A stretch of 64,000 bases of DNA from Candidatus Zixiibacteriota bacterium (GTDB lineage: Bacteria; Zixibacteria; MSB-5A5; GN15; FEB-12). The DNA is taken from contig JAJRSF010000038.1 of NCBI GenBank assembly GCA_024278935.1, positions 62,001 through 126,000 on the forward strand. Direction: 5' to 3'. A program made the translations under genes and the position numbers. The notes under the pieces were generated by a model. The model made no database searches. It was not told the DNA's origin and saw only the letters and a program-made list of their open reading frames with translations. Positions within the stretch are counted from its first letter, which is position 1. Each line of letters opens with the position of its first letter. This document shows positions 8,102 through 16,623 of this stretch, in pieces.

Positions 8102-9111
8102 TGTCCACCTCCAAAGATTTCAAAGAATGTCAATGAGAAAAGGAACTGTCCGTCTTTATTGCTTGAAAATTCATTCGAAATTTCTCGATGTTTGGCAGGG
8201 TTATAAGATGCTGTTATTGACAAACTTCGTGCGAGGTTTAAACGAGCACCAAACATAGGACCTTCAGACAATTTAACAAATTCATAATATTCATCAGCAA
8301 TTTCCTCAACACGCATCCAACCTGCGAGCAGACCGAAATTTTTATTCTCAAATGGGTAATAAGATATTTGCCCACCTAGTAATCTTTTTTGTGTTTTCAA
8401 AGTAAGGTCGTTAAAGTCAAATTTTGTCGTCCATAAAGTATGACCGCCGATAACTTCAATAAACAAATTTCTTTCCCATGTTACACCACCGGCAACTACC
8501 GGCATGCCACCAAATGGGGAAGTGGATAATCCTGTTGAAACGATAATTCCGAATTTATCAGAAAAAGCTTTTGTTGTATCTGGTACCATCTGTGTAAAAT
8601 GTTTTTCAACCGGAGGTTGATTTTCTAAAGCTTCTAAACGTGCCAGCATATCACCAAACGATGTATTTGCCTCAAGAGCTCTCAGACGTGCCACTAACAT
8701 CGCAAGATCAATTGACTCCTGCGAAATACGAACCGAAGCATAACGACCTTTTGGAGATTTCATCGTTACCTCTTCAGAGTTGATTGCAATCTGAACAGGA
8801 TTAAGATTAAATTGGGTTGTCATGTAATTGCGTAATGCATGAGCACGACCAACTGCCAAGGCAGGGTTCTTGGTGTTGTCGTCGGTACGATATACTTCAC
8901 CATCGGCACCTCCTGTAATAATCGCTTCAGCGAGCGGATATTTTTTTAAAGTATCTGCTATCTGTTGTAATGCATCATGATAAGGTGTAAAAAAATCATT
9001 TTCGATAGATCTTCCAACTCCGATTGGAAAACCTGAGACGATTACTTCTTGAGATAAAAGTATACCAGGAAGCAAGAGCATACAGAAAGTAATTAGTAAA
9101 AATCTTCTCAT
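8098..9111 (-). CDS. Outer membrane beta-barrel protein with OmpA-like N-terminal domain
   Basis: 337 residues with a Sec signal peptide (MRRFLLITFCMLLLPGILLSQ). Residues about 35-130 resemble the peptidoglycan-binding OmpA C-terminal fold: LQQIADTLKKYPLAEAIITGGADG, then ALAVGRAHALRNYMTTQFNLNPVQI and RYASVRIS. A short linker rich in charged residues follows (LRALEANTSFGDMLARLEALE). The last ~150 residues have alternating amphipathic strands with many Gly and aromatic residues, consistent with a small outer membrane barrel. The order (OmpA-like first, barrel last) is reversed relative to classic OmpA. It is translated just before, and overlaps with, the hexapeptide-repeat lipoprotein, so the two products probably act together at the outer membrane. 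Confidence 0.75.
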   Translation of the reverse strand: MRRFLLITFCMLLLPGILLSQEVIVSGFPIGVGRSIENDFFTPYHDALQQIADTLKKYPLAEAIITGGADGEVYRTDDNTKNPALAVGRAHALRNYMTTQFNLNPVQIAINSEEVTMKSPKGRYASVRISQESIDLAMLVARLRALEANTSFGDMLARLEALENQPPVEKHFTQMVPDTTKAFSDKFGIIVSTGLSTSPFGGMPVVAGGVTWERNLFIEVIGGHTLWTTKFDFNDLTLKTQKRLLGGQISYYPFENKNFGLLAGWMRVEEIADEYYEFVKLSEGPMFGARLNLARSLSITASYNPAKHREISNEFSSNKDGQFLFSLTFFEIFGGGQ

Positions 9112-9222
9112 AAGAGAACCTCTTTTGTATTGTTTAAGTAAGTCTTTATTAGCATAATACCTGCAATTTAATGCTATTTCGGTTAATAAGCAAAGCTATC
9201 GTAGTGCTGTAAGTCCATATAA

Positions 9223-9251
9223 TATATAGCTAGTATCATCCATTTTGTCAA
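9223..9251 (-). promoter_or_regulatory. Probable promoter of the OmpA-like/repeat lipoprotein operon
   Basis: On the minus strand TTGACA (9251-9246), 17 bases, TATATA (9228-9223), giving a leader of about 110 bases before the ATG at 9111. Confidence 0.6.
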
Positions 9252-9361
9252 TGGTAAGTTCCTGTTTACTATATAAAGAGCAAATTTTATTCCCAAAAAA
9301 ACTTGAACATTTCGGTTAAATTTTTGTTATTTTAATATAGAAAATAACAGAAGGAAAAATT

Positions 9362-9742
9362 ATGACAAAAGCAAATGCCAAAACTACCGCTGCCGTTTTA
9401 GGGGCATCACCAAAAGAAGATCGCTATTCATTTAAAGCAGTACGGATGCTCAAAGAACATCAGTTCAAACCTCTACCGATTCATCCTAAAGGACATACCG
9501 TTGATGGTCTTGATGGATTAAAATCATTGGCTGATATTACAGAAGAAATTGATACGATTACAATGTATGTAAGTGCAAAAATTTCTGATAACGAGTATGA
9601 CAATATTATCGCCTTAAAACCAAGACGAGTTATTTTTAATCCCGGTTCTGAAAATCCAGCTCTGGCTCAAAAACTCAGAGATGCTCGGATTGAAGTTGTT
9701 GAGGCTTGTACTTTAGTGATGCTTCAAACAGGACAATATTAG
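9362..9742 (+). CDS. CoA-binding domain protein (YccU-like)
   Basis: 126 residues after a good AGAAGGA ribosome binding site. It is a single Rossmann-type CoA-binding domain: AAVLGASPKEDRYSFKAVRMLKEH near the start, FKPLPIHPKGHTVDGLDGLKSL with the cofactor loop, ITMYVSAKISDNEYDNII in the middle and RRVIFNPGSENPALAQ near the end, closing with ACTLVMLQTGQY. Proteins of this type bind CoA in the cytoplasm; the physiological role is not known. It is 39 bases upstream of pheA in the same direction and may share its transcript. Confidence 0.85.
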   Translation: MTKANAKTTAAVLGASPKEDRYSFKAVRMLKEHQFKPLPIHPKGHTVDGLDGLKSLADITEEIDTITMYVSAKISDNEYDNIIALKPRRVIFNPGSENPALAQKLRDARIEVVEACTLVMLQTGQY

Positions 9743-9781
9743 TATAGAGGAATTTGTCAATCTGTCGATAAAGGAAGTATC

Positions 9782-10609
9782 ATGGCAAAAGTAAAAGCAG
9801 TTTTTCAAGGTGAACGGGGTGCATTCTCCGAAGTAGCGACTCACAAGTTTCTCGGTAAAAATGTTACGCCAATAGCGGTCAGTTCTTTTGCATCGCTATT
9901 TGATGCTGTCGAAAAAGGGAAAGCAAAATACGGTATCATTCCGATTGAAAATTCTCTGATTGGTTCGATACATCAAAACTATGATCTGCTTTTAGAACGA
10001 AACTTAAAAGTAATCGGTGAAACGTATCTTCGTATAAATCATTGTTTGATAGCTTTAAAAAAAGTACCGGTATCAAAAATCCAAAGAGTCTTTTCCCACC
10101 CTGCTGCTTTAGACCAATGTCGTGATTTTTTTGATGCCCATGAAACTATCGCACCGATTTCATATTATGATACTGCAGGAGCGGTAAAGATGCTTCCGGA
10201 ATCCGGTCTTCACAATGCTGCTGCAATTGCCTCACCCTATGCCGCTGAAATTTATAAGATGCACATTATCAGAAAATCATTGGAAGATGAAAAAACAAAC
10301 TTCACCCGTTTTTTACTCTTAGCTAAAAAAGAGAAACCTGTTAAAGGGAAAACGAAAACATCAATTGTTTTTTCAATGAAAAACGAAGCAGGTGTGTTAT
10401 ACAAAGCTCTTTCGGTTTTTGCTCTGCGTGATATTGATCTTTCAAAAATAGAATCTCGACCACTTCGGAAAAAAGCATGGGAGTATCATTTCTATGTTGA
10501 TATCGAAGGGTCTGTTTCTGAAGAGCGAGTAAAAAAAGCATTAGACCATTTAGGTGAGATTACTCATTTTATAAAAATTCTCGGTTCATACCCGATGGCA
10601 AAAAAATAA
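9782..10609 (+). CDS. pheA: Prephenate dehydratase (monofunctional, with ACT domain)
   Basis: 275 residues. It converts prephenate to phenylpyruvate for phenylalanine synthesis. The catalytic domain occupies residues 1-185, with FQGERGAFSEVA at the start, YGIIPIENSLIGSIHQNYDLL, VFSHPAALDQCRDFF and the TNFTRFLLL motif containing the conserved Thr-Arg-Phe. The ACT domain follows (SIVFSMKNEAGVLYKALSVF, then IDLSKIESRP, the phenylalanine-binding ESRP motif), so feedback inhibition by Phe is expected. There is no chorismate mutase domain. GGAAG lies before the ATG. It converges with the kinase-like gene four bases beyond its stop, and no terminator is visible between them. Confidence 0.95.
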   Translation: MAKVKAVFQGERGAFSEVATHKFLGKNVTPIAVSSFASLFDAVEKGKAKYGIIPIENSLIGSIHQNYDLLLERNLKVIGETYLRINHCLIALKKVPVSKIQRVFSHPAALDQCRDFFDAHETIAPISYYDTAGAVKMLPESGLHNAAAIASPYAAEIYKMHIIRKSLEDEKTNFTRFLLLAKKEKPVKGKTKTSIVFSMKNEAGVLYKALSVFALRDIDLSKIESRPLRKKAWEYHFYVDIEGSVSEERVKKALDHLGEITHFIKILGSYPMAKK

Positions 10610-10612
10610 TAT

Positions 10613-11329
10613 CTAGTACTCTTCATTTCTCCCTAAATGTTTTAACTTTTCAAATTTCCCAAACATCGCCTTTTCGGCAACCTCTATAAGTTCTTCAATG
10701 TCGATATATTCCGCATTGATTACTAAATCATAATGCCTGGGATCATCGATATTTTCATTAAAAAGTTTTTGGATAAATTCATACCGAAGTTTATCCGATC
10801 TTTCTATCTGCACGATAGCTTCATCTTTTGAAATGAACTTATAGTTTATCAGATTTTCAATACGTTTTTCTAATGGTGCAATAAATCGAATATGAAATCC
10901 GTTTTTCCGACCTAAGATAAAATTACCGCCTCGCCCGATTAAAATAACACCGCCCAATTTTGACATTGCCAAAACGGTATGATATAAATATCTGAAATAG
11001 TCGGAATGGTCGATAGATTTCCCCGTTACAAATGACTCGACCATCAAAGCAACAGTAGAGCGAAAACGGTCATCCAGTGACTCAACAACTTGTTTGCGAT
11101 AGCCCGATGAAAGACATATTCGGTCGATGACTTTCCTATGTAAGCGAGTATAGTCAAGCCGTTCCGAAAGACGAGAGGCAAAGTAAGAACCACGGCTTCC
11201 TTTTTGGCGACTGATAGTTATGATAGGCGGTATAATAAGTTGATCGCTTTGCTCTGATAATTGTTGGGACTGTTCAAGTTCCCACTTACGAAGTTGTCGG
11301 TTAATAATGGCATCAATAGAAGAGGGCAT
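10613..11329 (-). CDS. Cytidylate kinase-like family protein
   Basis: 238 residues. After a 37-residue N-terminal extension comes ITISRQKGSRGSYFASRLSERL, a P-loop of the form G-S-R-G-S typical of the cytidylate kinase-like Pfam family (Cytidylate_kin2), then YTRLHRKVIDRI. ILIGRGGNFIL near residue 135 and HIRFIAPLEKRIENL with a downstream Arg-rich lid are also as in that family. The true substrate is not established for such proteins; a nucleoside monophosphate kinase activity is the default inference. It is convergent with pheA and upstream sits the GT4 gene on the same strand. Confidence 0.8.
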   Translation of the reverse strand: MPSSIDAIINRQLRKWELEQSQQLSEQSDQLIIPPIITISRQKGSRGSYFASRLSERLDYTRLHRKVIDRICLSSGYRKQVVESLDDRFRSTVALMVESFVTGKSIDHSDYFRYLYHTVLAMSKLGGVILIGRGGNFILGRKNGFHIRFIAPLEKRIENLINYKFISKDEAIVQIERSDKLRYEFIQKLFNENIDDPRHYDLVINAEYIDIEELIEVAEKAMFGKFEKLKHLGRNEEY

Positions 11330-11404
11330 GTGGTACCTCCTTGTCTAATATAAAATAATTTGAAAATCAAATTGATGCAATAGTTATTCTTGAATTTTCT
11401 TGTA

Positions 11405-12595
11405 CTATTTTAAAGCATCTTTTATGATGTCAGCGTATCTTTTTGCGAGAGGTTCAGATTGGTAGGTACTTGTAGCAAATGTATGCCCGGCAGTGGCAAG
11501 GTTTTTTCGAAGTTCATCATTTTGCGAGAGACGAAGAATCGCATCGCTCAGTTTCTCCGGATTATCTATTGGCACAAGCAGACCGGTTTTTTCATGTTCT
11601 ATTATATCGGTGATACCGCCCGAATCAGTTCCTATAACTGCCGCTCCACAAAGCATAGATTCAGATAACGCCAGTCCGAAACCTTCTTCGTATGAATTGA
11701 GTATCACAATCGATGCTTGGTTGTAGACACGGCGGAGGTCATCTTGGGGAAGAGGAGGGTGGATAGAAATCTTATTTGTTAAGCCAAGTTTTTGAATCAG
11801 TGCTTCAATATCTTCTTGCAATTGTCCTGCACCATAAATTTGTAATTTCAAAGCATCGTTTTGTTCCGATGCCAATGCAAACGCTTGGACTAATTTATCA
11901 ACTCGTTTTTGATCGGTGAACCGAGTGACTGCAACAATCAGGTTCTCATCACGTGTAATATTCTCATCTTTATAAAAAATAGATTCATCGTGAGGCATTG
12001 CCAGAACTTCCAGAACAGAATTTAAACGGCTATCCATTTGTAAAACACCTTGTTGTAAAAACGATGAAACGACAGTCCAGCTTTTAAGAGTCAGACAGAA
12101 ATTTTTCAGATATTTATACAGCACAGAAAAATACTTTCGCATCAGACGAATATCAGTGCCATGCGATGAAAGTATCATCGGAAGCTTTGTTTTCTTCGCT
12201 AGCGATTTCATCACCAACCCGGCAGGGACCAACCAATGCCCGGCGATAATATCAATATTTTCTTTTTCAATAATCTCCAGAGCATTTTTCTCAAAGGCGT
12301 TCAAAAAGTGTTTAAACTGAAAAATCCCGCTGACAGAACCTAAAACCAGTTTATGCATGTTACCTTGATAGGCAATTATCTCTTTGGCATCTTCAGCGTA
12401 GCGAAAGCGATAGATCTTGACACCATTCATTTCTTCATACTCTTTTAAATCCGGGGCATGGGGAGCGAGAATTATCGGCTCGATATTAAAAAGATTAAGC
12501 TTTCTGGCAAGGAGCGACAAAAAGACACCGGCATAGTCGCCGGAGAATCGAGGATAGTTGTGAGTCAGCATAAGCAGTTTTATTGGTTTTGACAT
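11405..12595 (-). CDS. Glycosyltransferase family 4 (GT-B fold)
   Basis: 396 residues. The N-terminal half starts LLMLTHNYPRFSGDYAGVFLSLLARKL, the usual GT4 acceptor-side loop, with ILSSHGTDIRLMRKYF in the middle. The C-terminal half has AVTRFTDQKRVDKLVQAF, LQIYGAGQLQEDIEALI and the donor-sugar motif NSYEEGFGLALSESMLCGAAVIGTDSGG with the conserved E-x7-E, given here as separate pieces of one segment. It transfers a sugar from a nucleotide donor, probably at the inner face of the membrane. It is transcribed away from the squalene/phytoene synthase gene 78 bases off; whether they share a glycolipid pathway is only a guess. Confidence 0.88.
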   Translation of the reverse strand: MSKPIKLLMLTHNYPRFSGDYAGVFLSLLARKLNLFNIEPIILAPHAPDLKEYEEMNGVKIYRFRYAEDAKEIIAYQGNMHKLVLGSVSGIFQFKHFLNAFEKNALEIIEKENIDIIAGHWLVPAGLVMKSLAKKTKLPMILSSHGTDIRLMRKYFSVLYKYLKNFCLTLKSWTVVSSFLQQGVLQMDSRLNSVLEVLAMPHDESIFYKDENITRDENLIVAVTRFTDQKRVDKLVQAFALASEQNDALKLQIYGAGQLQEDIEALIQKLGLTNKISIHPPLPQDDLRRVYNQASIVILNSYEEGFGLALSESMLCGAAVIGTDSGGITDIIEHEKTGLLVPIDNPEKLSDAILRLSQNDELRKNLATAGHTFATSTYQSEPLAKRYADIIKDALK

Positions 12596-12673
12596 ATATA
12601 TATAGTAAAAAATATTTGCCTAAATTGAAATATAATTTTTCATCTGCTTTTAATTTTATTATATTTAATTCTT

Positions 12674-13609
12674 ATGCAGAAAACAGACAGATCATATTTG
12701 AACTTTTTAGCAAAACCGGAATTTGATGATATCCTCACAAATCCGATTCTCGATATTGCCGCTCGGTTTTGGGAAGATGACCGCTATGATGCTTTTAGGG
12801 TCTGTTATCGCTCTATGCGTATCATTGATGATTTAGTTGATGACCAGAAATCGGGCGGGCATACCCTTTCTGATGCTGAAAAATCACAGTTTGAACAGAT
12901 TATCAATAATTGGACCAATGATTTTTCACAGGGAAAACGAACCGATGAGTTCCAAACTGCTCTTGTTGACATCAAAGAAAAATTTCAGATTCCGCTTTGG
13001 CCTTGGACTCGACTTTCAAAAGCGATGATCTATGATTTGTATAATGACGATTTCAAATCGTTTCTGACTTTTCTACGGTATTCCGAGGGAGCAGCAATTT
13101 CCCCGGCATCAATTTTTATGCATCTAATTGGTGTCTCAAAAACTGATTCCGGTTATTCTCTGCCTGGCTATGATATTCGTATTGCCGCTCGTCATTTAGC
13201 ACTTTTTTCCTATATCGTTCATATTATGCGGGATTTCCAAAAAGACCAACTGGCAGGGCTGAACTATTACGCCACAAACCAGTTAAATATCTGTGCGGTT
13301 GAAAAAGCTGACTTACGAAAAGTCGCCGATGGCGGAGCTGTCCCCAAAAATGTCAGAAAACTTTTCAGTCAATATTATAGTTTTGCAACATATTATCGCA
13401 CCAAAGCTCGGACGACAATCGACTCAATTTTGCCTCTGCTTGAACCTCGCTATCAGCTCAGTCTGGAAATAATATATTCTTTGTATAATCAAATTTATAT
13501 GCGGATAGATGTCGAAAACGGGCATTTTAACGAGTCAGAAATGTTACCATCGCCGTCCGAAGTAAAGTCGCAGATAGATAAAACCGTAACTGAATTTAAT
13601 AATTCATAA
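12674..13609 (+). CDS. Squalene/phytoene synthase family protein
   Basis: 311 residues. The family condenses two prenyl diphosphates head to head. The first aspartate motif is in YRSMRIIDDLVDDQKS (residues 45-60, D-x3-D form) and the second is MRDFQKDQLAGLNYY near residue 190. FWEDDRYDAFRVCYR and the YSEGAAISPASIFMHLIGV segment match the all-alpha fold. Whether it makes squalene, phytoene or a hopanoid precursor cannot be told from sequence by eye; no carotenoid or hopanoid genes lie beside it in this window. A TATATT lies eight bases before the ATG and there is no Shine-Dalgarno site, so it may be leaderless. Confidence 0.87.
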   Translation: MQKTDRSYLNFLAKPEFDDILTNPILDIAARFWEDDRYDAFRVCYRSMRIIDDLVDDQKSGGHTLSDAEKSQFEQIINNWTNDFSQGKRTDEFQTALVDIKEKFQIPLWPWTRLSKAMIYDLYNDDFKSFLTFLRYSEGAAISPASIFMHLIGVSKTDSGYSLPGYDIRIAARHLALFSYIVHIMRDFQKDQLAGLNYYATNQLNICAVEKADLRKVADGGAVPKNVRKLFSQYYSFATYYRTKARTTIDSILPLLEPRYQLSLEIIYSLYNQIYMRIDVENGHFNESEMLPSPSEVKSQIDKTVTEFNNS

Positions 13610-13736
13610 TATTTTTCGGAAGAAAACATAGCTCTGATTGTATCAACATCAGAAGTGTAATTGACTATGTAATTCGGCTTTAGACAAAATCGGTCGGATA
13701 TGAGTCTAATTTGTATAAGATATTGGAGGTTTGACC

Positions 13737-15089
13737 ATGAAATATTTTCTCACTTGTTGTTTGATTGTTATTGCCGTCTGTTCAGTTGTAGCTGATGAAA
13801 TAGCCGTGACAATTTATAATTCCAACCTGGGTGTTGTCTCAGAAACACGAAGTATGGAATTTGAAAAAGGAACCAATCGGATTGCTTTCACTGATGTAGC
13901 CTCTGCGATTGATGCATCCTCGGTGCGGTTTGAAATTATCGACTCAAAAAAGCATCTTTCGATTTTAGAGCAGAACTACGCATATGATTTAGTAAATTCA
14001 TATCAGATGTATCAAAAATATATTGATAAAACTATTGAACTGATTGATAAAAACGGTAATATTTTTTAGGGAATATTATTAGCATCAGACCGTGATGCGG
14101 TTACACTTTTGGACAAATCGGGAAGAGTTAAAATCTTATTGATGGCTCAGATTTCAGAAGTGAATTTTCCTGTTTTGCCCGAAGGACTTATTACCAGACC
14201 TACCTTGTTTTGGAAATATGCCTCTGACTTTAAAGGGAAAACAGATTGTAATATAAGCTACCAAACATCGGGTATGAACTGGACTGCCGAGTATGTTGGG
14301 CTTATAAGTGCCGATGATAAAGAACTTGATATTAGTGGTTGGGCGTCAATCAATAATCAGTCTGGCAAAACTTATACCGATGCCACCCTTAAATTGATTG
14401 CGGGTGATATTAACAGAGCAACACAGGAAATTCGTGGCGGACGAACATATAAAGCAATGACTGCCTCTATGGATTTTAAATCAAAAGGCTTTGAAGAAAA
14501 ATCATTCTTTGAATACCATATGTATACCCTTCCACGAAAAGCAACTTTGGCAAATAAAGAGAACAAACAAATCTCACTTTTTGAACCGGCTCAAACAAAA
14601 GCAGAAAAAATATTTTTATACAAACCGGATTTTAATCCGAAAAAAGTCGAAGTTGCTCTCAAGTTTAAAAATTCAAAAGAATTTGGACTTGGTATGCCTC
14701 TTCCGGCAGGACGGTTCCGTCTCTTTAAAGCAGATGATGATGGCAGTAAAATTCTTTTGGGCGAAGATAAAATTGACCACACTCCAAAGGATGAAAAAGT
14801 CAGAATCAAAGTTGGCTATGCATTTGATTTGACCCCTGAATATACAATAGCCAACATGAAACGAATTAGTTCGCAAGTTGAAGAGCAGGATTTTGAAATC
14901 ACTCTCAAAAACCATAAAGATGAAAATGTGACTATTGAAATTGAGAAAAAGTTATATGGATTTTGGGAAATAATTGAAGCAGATTTTGAATTTGACAAAA
15001 AAGATGCTAATACGATTAAATTTAAGGCAAATATAGCAAAAAACGGCTCAAAAACCCTTAAATTCAAGGTACGGTTTGATCACAGATAG
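13737..15089 (+). pseudogene. DUF4139 domain protein gene with one in-frame TAG
   Basis: The ATG at 13737 follows GGAGGT with ideal spacing. The protein has a signal peptide (MKYFLTCCLIVIAVCSVVA) and then EIAVTIYNSNLGVVSETRSM, typical of DUF4139 proteins, which are exported beta-rich proteins of unknown role. At codon 111 (14067-14069) a TAG interrupts the frame; the same frame continues directly with GILLASDRDAVTLLDKSGRV and runs to 15089, including the family segment SYQTSGMNWTAEYVG. No insertion or deletion can remove the stop, because the frame is the same on both sides. It is either a nonsense mutation, a sequencing substitution or true readthrough. Total length without the stop would be 449 residues. 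Confidence 0.8.
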
Positions 15090-15170
15090 TTGAAAGTATG
15101 TTGACATCTGAATTGATATACCGTAGATTCCACTTTGAATTTGAATGGAAATTTATGTAAGGAGTTTATT

Positions 15171-16565
15171 TTGAAATTATTAAAAAACATAGCAATTATA
15201 ATACTTTTATTAGCGTTGTTGCCTCTTTCAAGTATGGCGGGACGTGAAAAACCCAAAAAGAAATTATCAGCAGGTGCCTATCTTTCAACAGTTAAAATTG
15301 AAATTGTATCAGGTGACCATAAACGTTTTAAAACTGCCATAAAATATTTAGAAGATCTTGTTTATTGGTCTGGACCACATGCCGAGGCATTGTTTTGGAT
15401 GAATCAGATCGAAGTTGATTATATTGAAACAACTGCTGATCCGGTTTTGAAAAGACCTCACATTGAACGTTTTGTTGCCTACGTAGATTCTCTAGAAATT
15501 TGTTGTGATAAAGACAACGAAGATGTAAAGAAGAAATACAAAAAGAAATGTGATGAATATGTAGAAAAATCAGATTCGTTGATCATTAAGTTTTGGCGTG
15601 ATTTCTACAATAATGGTATCAACCTGATGAACGATAATCTTGCTCCTATTCAGGAAGATATTAAACTCGAAACAGATTCTGCCGTAATAGAACGATTCAA
15701 AGAAGATTTACAAGCCAACGTAGATTCTATTGTTGCAAATTTTGAACTCTGTTTGATTCTTGATAAAACAGATGTTAGAGCATATAACGCATTTGGTGCT
15801 TTATATGATAAATTGGAACTCCCTGAAAAATCTATTGAATGGCGTGTAAAAGGACTCGAATTTACCGAAGATAAAGTAAGTATGCTCCAAACAATTGCGT
15901 ATAATTATATTGCACTTGGTGACTACGGTGGTGCTATTCCATATATGAGAGACTATCTAGTGCTAGCCCCGGAAGATTTACTCACTTTGGGTAACCTTGC
16001 TATTTGTTTTAATAATCAAAAGATGCTTGACTCATCATTTGCTGTCTATCTGAGAATCTTAGATGTTGATTCAACTAATTCGGATGCTCTCAGTTCTATT
16101 GGTCATTACTATCGACAACGTTCTCAAGCTGCTGCTGATTCAGCAAGAGCATACCAAGAGGCAGACAATGAGACAGCTAAAAAGGAATGGTCTGCTACTA
16201 AAGAAGCTTATGTCGATTCATTTTTAGTTTATTATAAAAGAGTTCTGTTAACAAATCCTGAAAACGAACAGGTTCAATTTTTATATGCGACATATAATTA
16301 TTTCAGACATAATTGGGAAATAGCAATTACAGGATTTTCAGCTGCCACTGAATTAAACCCGTCTGAAAAAGATTACTGGCGCTATCTAGGTGATGCCTAT
16401 ATCCAGACAAAAGATTTTACAAATTCAGCAGCTTCATATGAAAAATATATTGCTATTGATGCCACTGATAAAGCTGTTTGGGAACAGTTAGTCAGTTTAT
16501 ATGCTGAATTAAAGAAACCTGCAGATAAAGCTCGCGCTCAAAAAGAATTAGACGCATTAAAGTAA
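15171..16565 (+). CDS. Exported TPR-repeat protein
   Basis: 464 residues from a TTG start at 15171, chosen because AAGGAG sits about 10 bases upstream and it gives a clean signal peptide (MKLLKNIAIIILLLALLPLSSMAG). The C-terminal two thirds hold tetratricopeptide repeats, for example SIEWRVKGLEFTEDKVSMLQTIAYNYIALGDYGGAI in pieces, ENEQVQFLYATYNYFRHNWEIAI and DYWRYLGDAYIQTKDFTNSA. TPR arrays are protein-binding scaffolds; a periplasmic scaffold role is inferred. It lies between the DUF4139 gene and priA and has its own terminator at 16586-16614. Confidence 0.82.
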   Translation: MKLLKNIAIIILLLALLPLSSMAGREKPKKKLSAGAYLSTVKIEIVSGDHKRFKTAIKYLEDLVYWSGPHAEALFWMNQIEVDYIETTADPVLKRPHIERFVAYVDSLEICCDKDNEDVKKKYKKKCDEYVEKSDSLIIKFWRDFYNNGINLMNDNLAPIQEDIKLETDSAVIERFKEDLQANVDSIVANFELCLILDKTDVRAYNAFGALYDKLELPEKSIEWRVKGLEFTEDKVSMLQTIAYNYIALGDYGGAIPYMRDYLVLAPEDLLTLGNLAICFNNQKMLDSSFAVYLRILDVDSTNSDALSSIGHYYRQRSQAAADSARAYQEADNETAKKEWSATKEAYVDSFLVYYKRVLLTNPENEQVQFLYATYNYFRHNWEIAITGFSAATELNPSEKDYWRYLGDAYIQTKDFTNSAASYEKYIAIDATDKAVWEQLVSLYAELKKPADKARAQKELDALK

Positions 16566-16585
16566 TAAATTATTTATTTGAGATT

Positions 16586-16614
16586 AAAGCGACAGGTAGC
16601 TATCTGTCGCTTTT
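16586..16614 (+). terminator. Rho-independent terminator after the TPR gene
   Basis: AAAGCGACAG (16586-16595), an 8-base loop, CTGTCGCTTT (16604-16613), followed by a T-rich run. Confidence 0.8.
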
Positions 16615-16623
16615 ACTTTTTAT

